Shown here: positions 6,734 to 13,260 of the stretch, in pieces
How the letters are laid out: every line of letters starts with the position of its first letter
Position numbering within the stretch: the first letter of the stretch is position 1
DNA from: an uncultured Romboutsia sp.
GTDB lineage: Bacteria; Bacillota; Clostridia; Peptostreptococcales; Peptostreptococcaceae
DNA: 15,654 bases
Direction of reading: 5' to 3'
NCBI GenBank assembly: GCA_937907205.1
Contig: CALESE010000173.1
Location: forward strand, 1-15,654
Position numbers and translations under genes: made by a program
The notes under the pieces: model-generated
Told to the model about the DNA's origin: nothing
The model's database searches: none
What the model saw: only the letters and a program-made list of their open reading frames with translations

Positions 6734-7472
6734 ATCAGTAAGATATGAAGAAAATGATATAATATTAACTTTATTTACTAGAAAACTTGGAAAAATAGCT
6801 GTACTTGCAAAAGGTGCTAAGAAAAATAAAAGTTCTTTACTTTCGTCTTCACAGCTTTTTTCTTATTCAAACTATACTTTAAAAAAACAAGGAAATAAGT
6901 ATAGAGTAAGTCAAAGTGATATAATAAAGAGTTTTTATGATATATCTTATGATATAGAAGCATTTTCATATGCTACGTATATTACAAAATTAGTTGAAAA
7001 CTCTACACTTGAAAATCAAACGAATAATAGGCTATTTATACTTTTAGCTCAAACGCTACATTTATTAACGCAAAAAAATACTGATAAAAAATTTATAACA
7101 AGAGCATTTGAACTTAAATTTCTAGATTATATTGGATTTAGACCGATAGTAAAAAAATGTAGTGCTTGTTCAAGTAAAAATTTAAAAAATCCTGTATTCA
7201 ATATATATGAAGGTGGAGTAGTTTGCGATGTTTGTAGTGAACATTTACAAAATAATTTAAAAATTGACGTAACTACTGTTAAGCTTATGGAATATATATT
7301 AAGTAATGATATATTACAATGTAGTAAGGCTAAAGTATCAAAATATTTAACTTATGAATTAGGAAAGATACTAAAGCCTTACTTAATTGAATATGTAGAC
7401 AACATAAATTTAAAATCGCTATATTTATTAAAAGATATAGAAAATAATAAGGGAGTTGATACTGATGAATAA
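6699..7472 (+). CDS. recO: DNA repair protein RecO
   Basis: A 257-residue RecO, which loads RecA onto SSB-coated single-stranded DNA together with RecR. The N-terminal OB fold covers about 1-80, with the typical opening TQGIVLKSVRYEENDIILTL and LGKIAVLAKGAKK (30-42). A helical domain follows. The zinc site is intact, with C154, C157, C176 and C179 in CSAC...CDVC. Length is normal (about 250). The ATG at 6699 is the only start available: an in-frame TAG lies at 6687-6689. GGGAG (6681-6685) is 13 nt upstream, somewhat far, so ribosomes finishing yqzL may help initiate here. The gene overlaps the next one by 8 nt. Confidence 0.95.
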   Translation: MIIFNTQGIVLKSVRYEENDIILTLFTRKLGKIAVLAKGAKKNKSSLLSSSQLFSYSNYTLKKQGNKYRVSQSDIIKSFYDISYDIEAFSYATYITKLVENSTLENQTNNRLFILLAQTLHLLTQKNTDKKFITRAFELKFLDYIGFRPIVKKCSACSSKNLKNPVFNIYEGGVVCDVCSEHLQNNLKIDVTTVKLMEYILSNDILQCSKAKVSKYLTYELGKILKPYLIEYVDNINLKSLYLLKDIENNKGVDTDE

Positions 7473-8091
7473 TAATATAACTATTGAAAAAATAGATGCA
7501 GTAATATCAAGAATTCCAAATGTAACATACTCACAAGCAAAGGAAGCATTAGTAGAGTGTGAAGGAGATGTTATAGAAGCAGTTATTTTATTAGAATCTA
7601 AAAAAAGTATTAGCAAAACAACAAAACAAGTAAAGCAAAAAATAGAAGGTGTTCTAAATAAAGATAGTGAAGATATGAAAGAGTTTAAAGAACAGTTAGG
7701 AGAAGATTTTAATAACGTAAAAGATCAAGCAAAAGAGCTTATAAAAAGAAGTAGCGTTATAAGAGTTATTATTGAGAAAAACGGAAAAAATATAATAAAT
7801 ATACCTCTAACAGTTGGAGTACTTGGAGTAGCATTATTGCCTATATATACTTTAATTGGTTTATCAGCAGCAGTAATAACTAAATATAGAATTAAAATAC
7901 AAAATGAAGGTGATGGTTCTATAGTTGATTTAGGAGAACTAAATGAAGAAAAAGTAAATATGTTAAAGCAAATGATAACTAGTACAGCTAAGGATGTAAA
8001 AGATGTTGTAGTCGAAAGTAAAAATGACGATAAAGACATAACAGATGAACTTATAAATGAAACTGAACAAGACGATACAAACAGAATATAA
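7465..8091 (+). CDS. UBA-like and DUF4342 domain protein, function unknown
   Basis: A 208-residue protein with two recognisable parts. Residues 4-45 form a UBA/TS-N-like three-helix module (IDAVISRIPNVTYSQAKEAL, then CEGDVIEAVILLE), resembling the nucleotide-exchange-factor/NAC UBA domain. Residues about 87-147 match DUF4342, with its basic helix VIRVIIEKNGKNIINIPLTV and a hydrophobic stretch (113-138) that could enter or touch a membrane. Linker (48-85) and tail (175-208) are charged and probably flexible. The ATG at 7465 overlaps the recO stop by 8 nt and has GGGAG at 7451-7455; an in-frame TTG at 7456 is too close to that site. Cotranscription with recO is almost certain. The UBA module suggests contact with translation factors or a folded protein partner, but that is inference; no function is established. 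Confidence 0.8.
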   Translation: MNNNITIEKIDAVISRIPNVTYSQAKEALVECEGDVIEAVILLESKKSISKTTKQVKQKIEGVLNKDSEDMKEFKEQLGEDFNNVKDQAKELIKRSSVIRVIIEKNGKNIINIPLTVGVLGVALLPIYTLIGLSAAVITKYRIKIQNEGDGSIVDLGELNEEKVNMLKQMITSTAKDVKDVVVESKNDDKDITDELINETEQDDTNRI

Positions 8092-8104
8092 ATTATAATC
8101 AAGA

Positions 8105-8133
8105 TTGACAAAATTTGAGTATTTTGATATGCT
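8105..8133 (+). promoter_or_regulatory. Strong vegetative promoter upstream of glyQS
   Basis: Perfect -35 TTGACA (8105-8110), a 17-nt spacer ending in TGA (extended -10 TG at 8125-8126), and -10 TATGCT (8128-8133). Transcription would start near 8140. It begins 14 nt after the preceding stop codon and is directly followed by the hairpin at 8158-8185, so the transcript would be either a very short RNA or a leader that must pass a terminator to reach glyQ. Confidence 0.6.
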
Positions 8134-8157
8134 AAAAGTCAGAAAAGAACTATTTTT

Positions 8158-8185
8158 AAGGCCTTTCGTTTATACGGAAGGCTTT
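8158..8185 (+). terminator. Hairpin between the recO block and glyQ
   Basis: AAGGCCTTTCGT (8158-8169) pairs with ACGGAAGGCTTT (8174-8185) in a 12-bp stem with two G-U pairs and a TTAT loop. The following T-tract is broken (CTTTGTTAT), so termination may be incomplete. The left flank TATTTTTAAGG gives a better T-run for the opposite strand. It probably ends the yqzL-recO block and also lies just downstream of a strong promoter. Confidence 0.65.
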
Positions 8186-8243
8186 GTTATATATTAAAAT
8201 AAATCAATTATATATGCTTAAATAAAATTTTTCAATATATAAC

Positions 8244-8252
8244 TGGTATATT
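8244..8252 (+). promoter_or_regulatory. Candidate second promoter for glyQS
   Basis: TGGTATATT fits an extended -10 element (TGN followed by TATATT, 5 of 6 to consensus). No clear -35 is present. It lies downstream of the hairpin and would give a leader of about 28 nt before glyQ, letting glyQS be transcribed independently of the upstream hairpin. In this AT-rich context chance matches are frequent. Confidence 0.35.
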
Positions 8253-8286
8253 ATATAAGTAAACTTTATTAAAAGGAGGTATTATT

Positions 8287-9165
8287 ATGAATTTTCAAAA
8301 TATGATACTTACATTACAAAATTATTGGGCTAAACAAGGGTGTATAATGATGCAACCTTATGATGTAGAAAAGGGTGCAGGAACAATGAACCCAAATACA
8401 TTTTTAAGATCATTAGGTCCAGAGCCTTGGAAAGTTTGTTATGTAGAGCCATCTAGAAGACCGGCTGATGGTAGATATGGAGAAAATCCTAATAGATTAT
8501 ATCAACACCATCAATTCCAAGTAATATTAAAGCCATCTCCAGATAATATACAAGAACTTTACTTAGGTAGTTTAGAAGCTATAGGCATAGATCCTAGTGA
8601 ACATGATATAAGATTTGTTGAGGATAATTGGGAGTCTACTACAGTTGGAGCATGGGGACTTGGATGGGAAGTATGGTTAGATGGTATGGAGATAACTCAA
8701 TTTACATATTTCCAACAAGTTGGTGGTATAGAATGCGAACTTGAAACTGGAGAAATTACATATGGACTAGAAAGACTAGCAATGTATATACAAGAAGTTG
8801 ACAGTGTTTATGATTTAAAATGGAATGATGAAATAACTTATGGCGATGTATTTAAAGTAGCAGAGTACGAAAATTCTAAGTATGCATTTGAAGATTGTGA
8901 TGCAGATATGTTATTTAATTTATTTGATACATATGAAAAAGAAGGTTTAAAACTTATGGAAAAAGGTTTAGTAGTGCCTGCATATGATTATGTATTAAAG
9001 TGTTCTCATACATTTAATATATTAGATGCTAGAGGAGCTGTAGGTGTTAGTCAGAGAGCATCATTTATAGGTAGAGTTAGAAATATGGCTAGAAATGTTG
9101 CATCTGCATTTGTAAAACAAAGAGAAGAATTAGGATATCCTCTTTTAAAGGAAGGTGATAGATAA
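8287..9165 (+). CDS. glyQ: Glycine-tRNA ligase alpha subunit
   Basis: Catalytic alpha subunit of the bacterial alpha2-beta2 glycyl-tRNA synthetase (cytoplasmic, class II), 292 residues as expected. It binds ATP and glycine and forms glycyl-adenylate. Visible are MMQPYDVEKGAGTMNP (21-36), motif 2 with RRPADGRYGENPNR (57-70) and LYQHHQFQV (71-79), and motif 3 around GEITYGLERLAMYIQ (155-169). The ATG start has a near-perfect AAAGGAGGT at 8272-8280. The stop TAA overlaps the glyS ATG (TAATG), so the two subunits are translationally coupled, fitting their equal stoichiometry. The 195-nt region upstream carries a promoter and hairpin, but I find no T-box signature (no AGGGTGGNACCGCG-like segment), the usual control of glyQS in Bacillus. 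Confidence 0.98.
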   Translation: MNFQNMILTLQNYWAKQGCIMMQPYDVEKGAGTMNPNTFLRSLGPEPWKVCYVEPSRRPADGRYGENPNRLYQHHQFQVILKPSPDNIQELYLGSLEAIGIDPSEHDIRFVEDNWESTTVGAWGLGWEVWLDGMEITQFTYFQQVGGIECELETGEITYGLERLAMYIQEVDSVYDLKWNDEITYGDVFKVAEYENSKYAFEDCDADMLFNLFDTYEKEGLKLMEKGLVVPAYDYVLKCSHTFNILDARGAVGVSQRASFIGRVRNMARNVASAFVKQREELGYPLLKEGDR

Positions 9166-11231
9166 TGAACAACTACCTTTTATTTGAAGTTGGTGTTGAA
9201 GAATTACCATCAAGGTTTGTAAGTAGTACTCTACAACAAATAAAAAATAATCTAATAAAGATGTTAGGTGAAAATAGAATTGAATTTAATGAAATAAATA
9301 CTTATGGAACTCCAAGAAGATTGACTTTTATAGTTAAAGGAATAAGTGAAAGACAAAGTAACTTAGAAGAAGAAGTAAAAGGACCATCTAAGAAGATTGC
9401 ACTTGATGCAGATGGAAACTTTACAAAACCTGCACTTGGATTTATGAAAAGTAAAGGCCTTAAAGAAGAAGATGTGGTATTTAAGACTGTAGGTAAAGAT
9501 GAATACATATTTGGAACAATAAGACAAGAAGGTAAAGAAACTTCTGAAGTTTTAAAAAATATATTACCAGAAGCAGTTAAATCTGTAACATTCCCTAAAG
9601 CTATGCGTTGGGGTGGGAAAAATATGAGATTTGCTAGACCTATAAGATGGATGGTTACTTTACTTAATGATAATGTATTAGAATTTGATTTAGAAGGTAT
9701 ACAATCATCTAATATAACTAAAGGTCATAGATTCTTAGGACAAAGTGAATTTGAAGTTAATTCATTAGAAGATTATCTAAATAAATTAGAAGAAAATTAT
9801 GTAATATTAGATCAAGATAGAAGAAAAGAAATGATAAGAACTCAATGTATAGAAGTTGCAAACTCTTTAGGTGGAGAAGTTGAGTTTGACGAAGATTTAC
9901 TTGAAGAAGTAACTCATTTAGTTGAATATCCAACAGCATTTTATGGAGAATTTAATGAAGATTATGCTAAACTTCCAAAAGAAGTTGTAACAACTCCTAT
10001 GCAACAGCATCAAAGATATTTCCCTGTTGTTAAAGATGGTAAATTATTACCAAACTTTATAGCAGTTAGAAATGGTAATGATTATAGAATTGATAAAGTA
10101 AAAGCTGGAAATGAAAAAGTTTTAGTAGCTAGACTTGAAGATGCATTATTTTTCTATAAAGAAGATACTAAAAAAGACTTAGAAAGCTATACAGAAAAAT
10201 TAAAGAGCGTAGTGTTCCAAGCTAAACTTGGAACTGTATATGATAAATCATTAAGAATAGAAAAATTAAGTTCTAATATAATAGATTTATTAAAATTAAA
10301 TAGTGATAAAGAAGATACTATAAGAGCAGCTAAGTTATGTAAAGCAGATTTAGTTACAGGAATGGTATTTGAATTTACTGAACTTCAAGGGATAATGGGT
10401 AGAGAATATGCTAAAGTAAGTGGCGAGAATGAAGCTGTTAGTGAAGCTATATTTGAACATTATCTACCAAGATTTGCAGGAGATATGCTTCCAAAAACTA
10501 ATGCAGGTATAGTTTTATCTATAGCAGATAAGTTAGATTCTATATGTGGATTTTTTGCAATAGGTATCCAACCAACAGGATCTCAAGATCCATATGCTCT
10601 AAGACGTCAAGCGTTAGGTATATTAAATATATTAATGGATTCTAAAATAGATGTAAATTTAGAAAAATTAGTAGAGCTAGGTTTAGAAAACTACTCTAAT
10701 TTAGAATTTAATAAATATGAAGTTACAAATGATATAATGGAATTCTTTAAGGAAAGAATAAAGAACCTGTTTAGGGATTTAGGAATAAGATATGATGTTA
10801 TAGATGCTGTATTAAGCTCTAAGTTAAATGATATATCAGATATGCATTTAAGAGCTGTTGAGCTTAATAATTGGTTAGATAAAGATGAGTTAGTTGAAAT
10901 GTTAACAGCATTCAATAGAGTTTCTACTTTAGCTCAAAAATCAGAGTCTGATAAAGTAAACAAAGATTTATTAAAAGAAGAAGCTGAAATTAATTTATAT
11001 AAAGAGTTTACTAATACGAAAGAAAAAGTAAATGATTTATTAAATGATAAAAAATATAGTGAAGCTTTAGATGCATTTGCATCATTAAGACCATCTATAG
11101 ATGCTATGTTTGATAGTGTTATGATAATGGATAAGGATGAAGCTATAAAGAATAATAGACTAGGTTTATTAAAACAAATATATGATACTATGTTAAGTAT
11201 ATGTGATTTATCTAAAATAGTTTATAAATAA
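9165..11231 (+). CDS. glyS: Glycine-tRNA ligase beta subunit
   Basis: A 688-residue beta subunit of glycyl-tRNA synthetase, normal length, providing most tRNA recognition. Family segments are FEVGVEELP (7-15), YGTPRRL (47-53), KAMRWG (145-150), ARPIRW (157-162), GHRF (187-190) and MQQHQRYFPV (279-288). An HD-like region follows, with HYLPRFAGDMLP and IADKLD, then QPTGSQDPYALRRQALGI. The C-terminal helical DALR-type anticodon-binding domain ends the protein. The ATG at 9165 shares one base with the glyQ stop; GAAGGTGA (9151-9158) serves as ribosome site. The stop codon lies at the edge of the terminator stem at 11230-11267. Confidence 0.98.
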   Translation: MNNYLLFEVGVEELPSRFVSSTLQQIKNNLIKMLGENRIEFNEINTYGTPRRLTFIVKGISERQSNLEEEVKGPSKKIALDADGNFTKPALGFMKSKGLKEEDVVFKTVGKDEYIFGTIRQEGKETSEVLKNILPEAVKSVTFPKAMRWGGKNMRFARPIRWMVTLLNDNVLEFDLEGIQSSNITKGHRFLGQSEFEVNSLEDYLNKLEENYVILDQDRRKEMIRTQCIEVANSLGGEVEFDEDLLEEVTHLVEYPTAFYGEFNEDYAKLPKEVVTTPMQQHQRYFPVVKDGKLLPNFIAVRNGNDYRIDKVKAGNEKVLVARLEDALFFYKEDTKKDLESYTEKLKSVVFQAKLGTVYDKSLRIEKLSSNIIDLLKLNSDKEDTIRAAKLCKADLVTGMVFEFTELQGIMGREYAKVSGENEAVSEAIFEHYLPRFAGDMLPKTNAGIVLSIADKLDSICGFFAIGIQPTGSQDPYALRRQALGILNILMDSKIDVNLEKLVELGLENYSNLEFNKYEVTNDIMEFFKERIKNLFRDLGIRYDVIDAVLSSKLNDISDMHLRAVELNNWLDKDELVEMLTAFNRVSTLAQKSESDKVNKDLLKEEAEINLYKEFTNTKEKVNDLLNDKKYSEALDAFASLRPSIDAMFDSVMIMDKDEAIKNNRLGLLKQIYDTMLSICDLSKIVYK

Positions 11232-11267
11232 AAATAAGGCGGGGGATCTATTCTCCGTCTTATTTTT
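11230..11267 (+). terminator. Rho-independent terminator after glyS
   Basis: AAAAATAAGGCGG (11230-11242) pairs with CCGTCTTATTTTT (11255-11267) in a long stem with a G-U pair, extended by GG/CT, around a loop containing ATCTAT. The right arm ends in TTTTT. It begins within the glyS stop codon, and the A-rich left arm would also allow termination from the other strand. Confidence 0.88.
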
Positions 11268-11342
11268 ATCTAAGTTTAACTTTATGTAATTTTATATATT
11301 AACATTTAAATAATATATTATAATATTATCTATAATAAACAA

Positions 11343-11382
11343 TTTAGTATATATTAAATACATAAATTTGATGTATACTAAA
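11343..11382. promoter_or_regulatory. 40-bp dyad upstream of ccpN, possible operator
   Basis: TTTAGTATATAT (11343-11354) and ATGTATACTAAA (11371-11382) are inverted copies with 11 of 12 bases matching and a 16-nt spacer. A shorter nested repeat, ATACAT/ATGTAT, shares the right arm. It lies 29 bp before the ccpN start, where the promoter should be. No T-tract follows, so an operator is more likely than a terminator. CcpN itself is the obvious candidate binder, but that is inference. Confidence 0.45.
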
Positions 11383-11411
11383 GATATAAAACTTAATATA
11401 TATGAAAGAAG

Positions 11412-12050
11412 GTGAACATTATTCAACTTAACAAAAGACAATTAAAAATAATAGATATAGTAAAAGACAATGAGCCAATAACAAGTGAAGCTATAGCATC
11501 TATTTTAAATGTAACTCGTGCTACATTAAGGTCAGATTTAGCTATACTTACTATGACTGGAATATTAGATGCTAGACCTAAAGTTGGATATTTTTACTCT
11601 GGAGTTAGTGATATTAATTTATTAGGAAATAAATTAAAAGATAAAAAAGTTGAAGATATAATGAGCATGCCAAGTTTAGTAAAAAAAGATACGAGTATAT
11701 ATGATGTAATAGTAACTATGTTTTTATCTGATGTTGGTAGTGTATTTATTATAGATGAAGAAAATCATTTATCAGGTGTAGTTTCAAGAAAAGATTTATT
11801 AAAGGCTACTATAGGTGGAGGGGATATAAATAAAATACCAATAGGTATGATAATGACTAGAACTCCAAATGTTGTAACCATATATAAAGAAGAAAGTATA
11901 GTAGATGCTGCTAAGAAAATCATTGAACACGAAGTAGATTCTATACCAGTTGTAGAAATTGATGAAGACAATAAGAATAAGTCTAAAGTTATAGGAAGAA
12001 TATCTAAAACTAATATAACTAAATTATTCTTAGAAATTGCAGGTAACTAA
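11412..12050 (+). CDS. ccpN: CcpN-like transcriptional repressor (HTH plus two CBS domains)
   Basis: A 212-residue regulator of the CcpN (YqzB) family, which in B. subtilis represses gluconeogenic genes (gapB, pckA) on glycolytic carbon sources. An N-terminal winged-helix domain (about 6-64) includes EAIASILNVTRATLRSDLAILTMTG-type recognition helices followed by ARPKVGYFYSG. Two CBS domains (about 80-133 and 146-205), with SVFIID...SGVVSRKDLL, are expected to bind an adenine nucleotide. The gene is next to yqfL, as in Bacillus. The start is uncertain: GTG at 11412 gives MNIIQLNKRQ, which aligns with Bacillus CcpN, but it overlaps the best ribosome site, GAAGGTGA (11408-11415), leaving only GAAAGAAG upstream. 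ATT codons at 11418/11421 would be better spaced but are very rare starts. An ATG at 11402 is out of frame. Confidence 0.9.
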   Translation: MNIIQLNKRQLKIIDIVKDNEPITSEAIASILNVTRATLRSDLAILTMTGILDARPKVGYFYSGVSDINLLGNKLKDKKVEDIMSMPSLVKKDTSIYDVIVTMFLSDVGSVFIIDEENHLSGVVSRKDLLKATIGGGDINKIPIGMIMTRTPNVVTIYKEESIVDAAKKIIEHEVDSIPVVEIDEDNKNKSKVIGRISKTNITKLFLEIAGN

Positions 12051-12060
12051 GGAGGGAAAT

Positions 12061-12894
12061 ATGGATAGTTTAATTATATATGTAATTTCGGACTCAGTAG
12101 GAGAGACTGCACAACAAGTTACTAAAGCAGCATTATCTCAATTTAGCTTAAATGAAGGATACGAAATAAGAAGATTTCCTTATATAGTAGATGAAAAACA
12201 TTTACTAGAAATATTAAATAGTGGTAAGAATGAAAATGCAATAGTAGTATATACATTAGTAGACGACAAATTATTAAGTATAACTGAAAGATTTTGTCAG
12301 GAAGAGGGATTAAGTCATATTGATTTAATGACTCCTTTACTTAGAGAAATATCTAATAAAACAAATATAAATCCTAAAAGAGAGCCTGGAATAATAAGAA
12401 AGTTAGATGAAAGTTATTTTAAGAGAGTGGAAGCTATAGAATTTGCTGTAAAGTATGATGATGGAAAAGATCCAAGAGGTATACTAAAATCTGATATAGT
12501 GTTAGTAGGTATATCAAGAACATCTAAAACACCACTTAGTATGTATTTAGCAAATAAGAATATAAAGGTAGCAAATGTACCTTTAGTTCCAGAGATACCA
12601 ATACCAAAAGAGTTATACCAAATAGATCCTAAAAAGATAATAGGTCTTACTAATTCTCCTGAAAAGTTAAATAGAATAAGGATAGAAAGGTTAAAGGCTT
12701 TAGGATTATCAAGTGAATCAAGTTATGCAAATTTAGAACGAATACTTCAGGAGTTAGATTATTCAGAAAAAATTATGAAAAAGTTAAATTGTCCAGTAAT
12801 AAATGTATCTAATAAAGCTATTGAAGAAACTGCTGGAATAATATTAGATATTATAAATGAAAATGGTATAAAAATAATAAAAGAAAATAAATAA
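12061..12894 (+). CDS. yqfL: PPDK regulatory protein (bifunctional kinase/pyrophosphorylase, DUF299)
   Basis: A 277-residue member of the PPSR/PPDK-regulatory family (DUF299). It inactivates pyruvate phosphate dikinase (or PEP synthase) by ADP-dependent Thr phosphorylation and reactivates it by phosphate-dependent dephosphorylation. Characteristic segments are ISDSVGETA (9-17), FKRVEAIEFAVKYDDG (120-135), the P-loop-like GISRTSKTPLS (150-160) and NVPLVPE (172-178). Length is typical (about 270). The ATG at 12061 follows a perfect AAGGAGGG (12049-12056), 4 nt upstream and overlapping the ccpN stop; the in-frame upstream extension to 12037 is rejected. Tight linkage with ccpN is conserved in Bacillus. 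The expected target gene ppdK is not adjacent here. Confidence 0.94.
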   Translation: MDSLIIYVISDSVGETAQQVTKAALSQFSLNEGYEIRRFPYIVDEKHLLEILNSGKNENAIVVYTLVDDKLLSITERFCQEEGLSHIDLMTPLLREISNKTNINPKREPGIIRKLDESYFKRVEAIEFAVKYDDGKDPRGILKSDIVLVGISRTSKTPLSMYLANKNIKVANVPLVPEIPIPKELYQIDPKKIIGLTNSPEKLNRIRIERLKALGLSSESSYANLERILQELDYSEKIMKKLNCPVINVSNKAIEETAGIILDIINENGIKIIKENK

Positions 12895-12979
12895 AATAGC
12901 ATATACCATATAAGTAACATATAATATTTATATCTCATAATATATAAATATCTAAAATATTATATTGTGAGGGAAAAAA

Positions 12980-13231
12980 ATGACCAAATGTCCAAGATGC
13001 GGAAAAGAAGTTTCATCAAGACCAGGAACTATTTGTCCAAGGTGTGGTCTTAAGGTATCAGAGGTTAATGAAAAAATTAGATGCCCAGAGCCTAATTGCA
13101 GAGCTTTAGTTTCTAAAAAATTAGAGTATTGTCCAAAATGTGGCTGTAAACTAAGAAACTATAAATTTTTAGAAATAATGAAAATGGCAAGATGTAAAAT
13201 TGATGAAGTATTTTATGATGATAAAAAGTAA
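12980..13231 (+). CDS. Small double zinc-ribbon protein, function unknown
   Basis: An 83-residue Cys-rich protein. Two zinc-ribbon modules can be drawn: CPRC (C4, C7) with CPRC (C19, C22), and C35/C40 in CPEPNC with CPKC (C51, C54); further Cys are C56 and C72. A short basic C-terminal helix follows (about 60-75, KFLEIMKMARCK). Such proteins often bind nucleic acid or act as adaptors, but no specific role can be given. The ATG at 12980 has GAGGG at 12969-12973. It starts 85 nt after yqfL across very AT-rich sequence with no clear terminator, so it may be cotranscribed or have its own promoter. The stop codon is at the edge of the shared terminator with topB. Confidence 0.8.
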   Translation: MTKCPRCGKEVSSRPGTICPRCGLKVSEVNEKIRCPEPNCRALVSKKLEYCPKCGCKLRNYKFLEIMKMARCKIDEVFYDDKK

Positions 13232-13260
13232 AAACTGCTAAGTCTACTTAGCAGTTTTTT
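13231..13260. terminator. Bidirectional terminator shared by the zinc-ribbon gene and topB
   Basis: A perfect 12-bp stem, AAAACTGCTAAG (13231-13242) with CTTAGCAGTTTT (13247-13258), and a 4-nt loop TCTA. TTTTTT (13255-13260) follows on the plus strand and TTTTT on the minus strand. The plus-strand stop TAA ends at 13231 and the topB stop (CTA at 13244-13246, read TAG) lies in the loop, so convergent transcripts both end here. Confidence 0.92.

Noticed and set aside
7725..8111. Minus-strand open frame of 128 codons over the UBA/DUF4342 gene
   Set aside because: Hydrophobic, Ser/Ile-rich low-complexity translation typical of an antisense shadow. The plus-strand frame has a ribosome site and recognisable domains.
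12924..12951. Inverted repeat ATATTTATAT/ATATAAATAT between yqfL and the zinc-ribbon gene
   Set aside because: Made only of A/T, with no T-tract after it, in a gap with extreme AT content. Such dyads are expected by chance, and a terminator is not supported.
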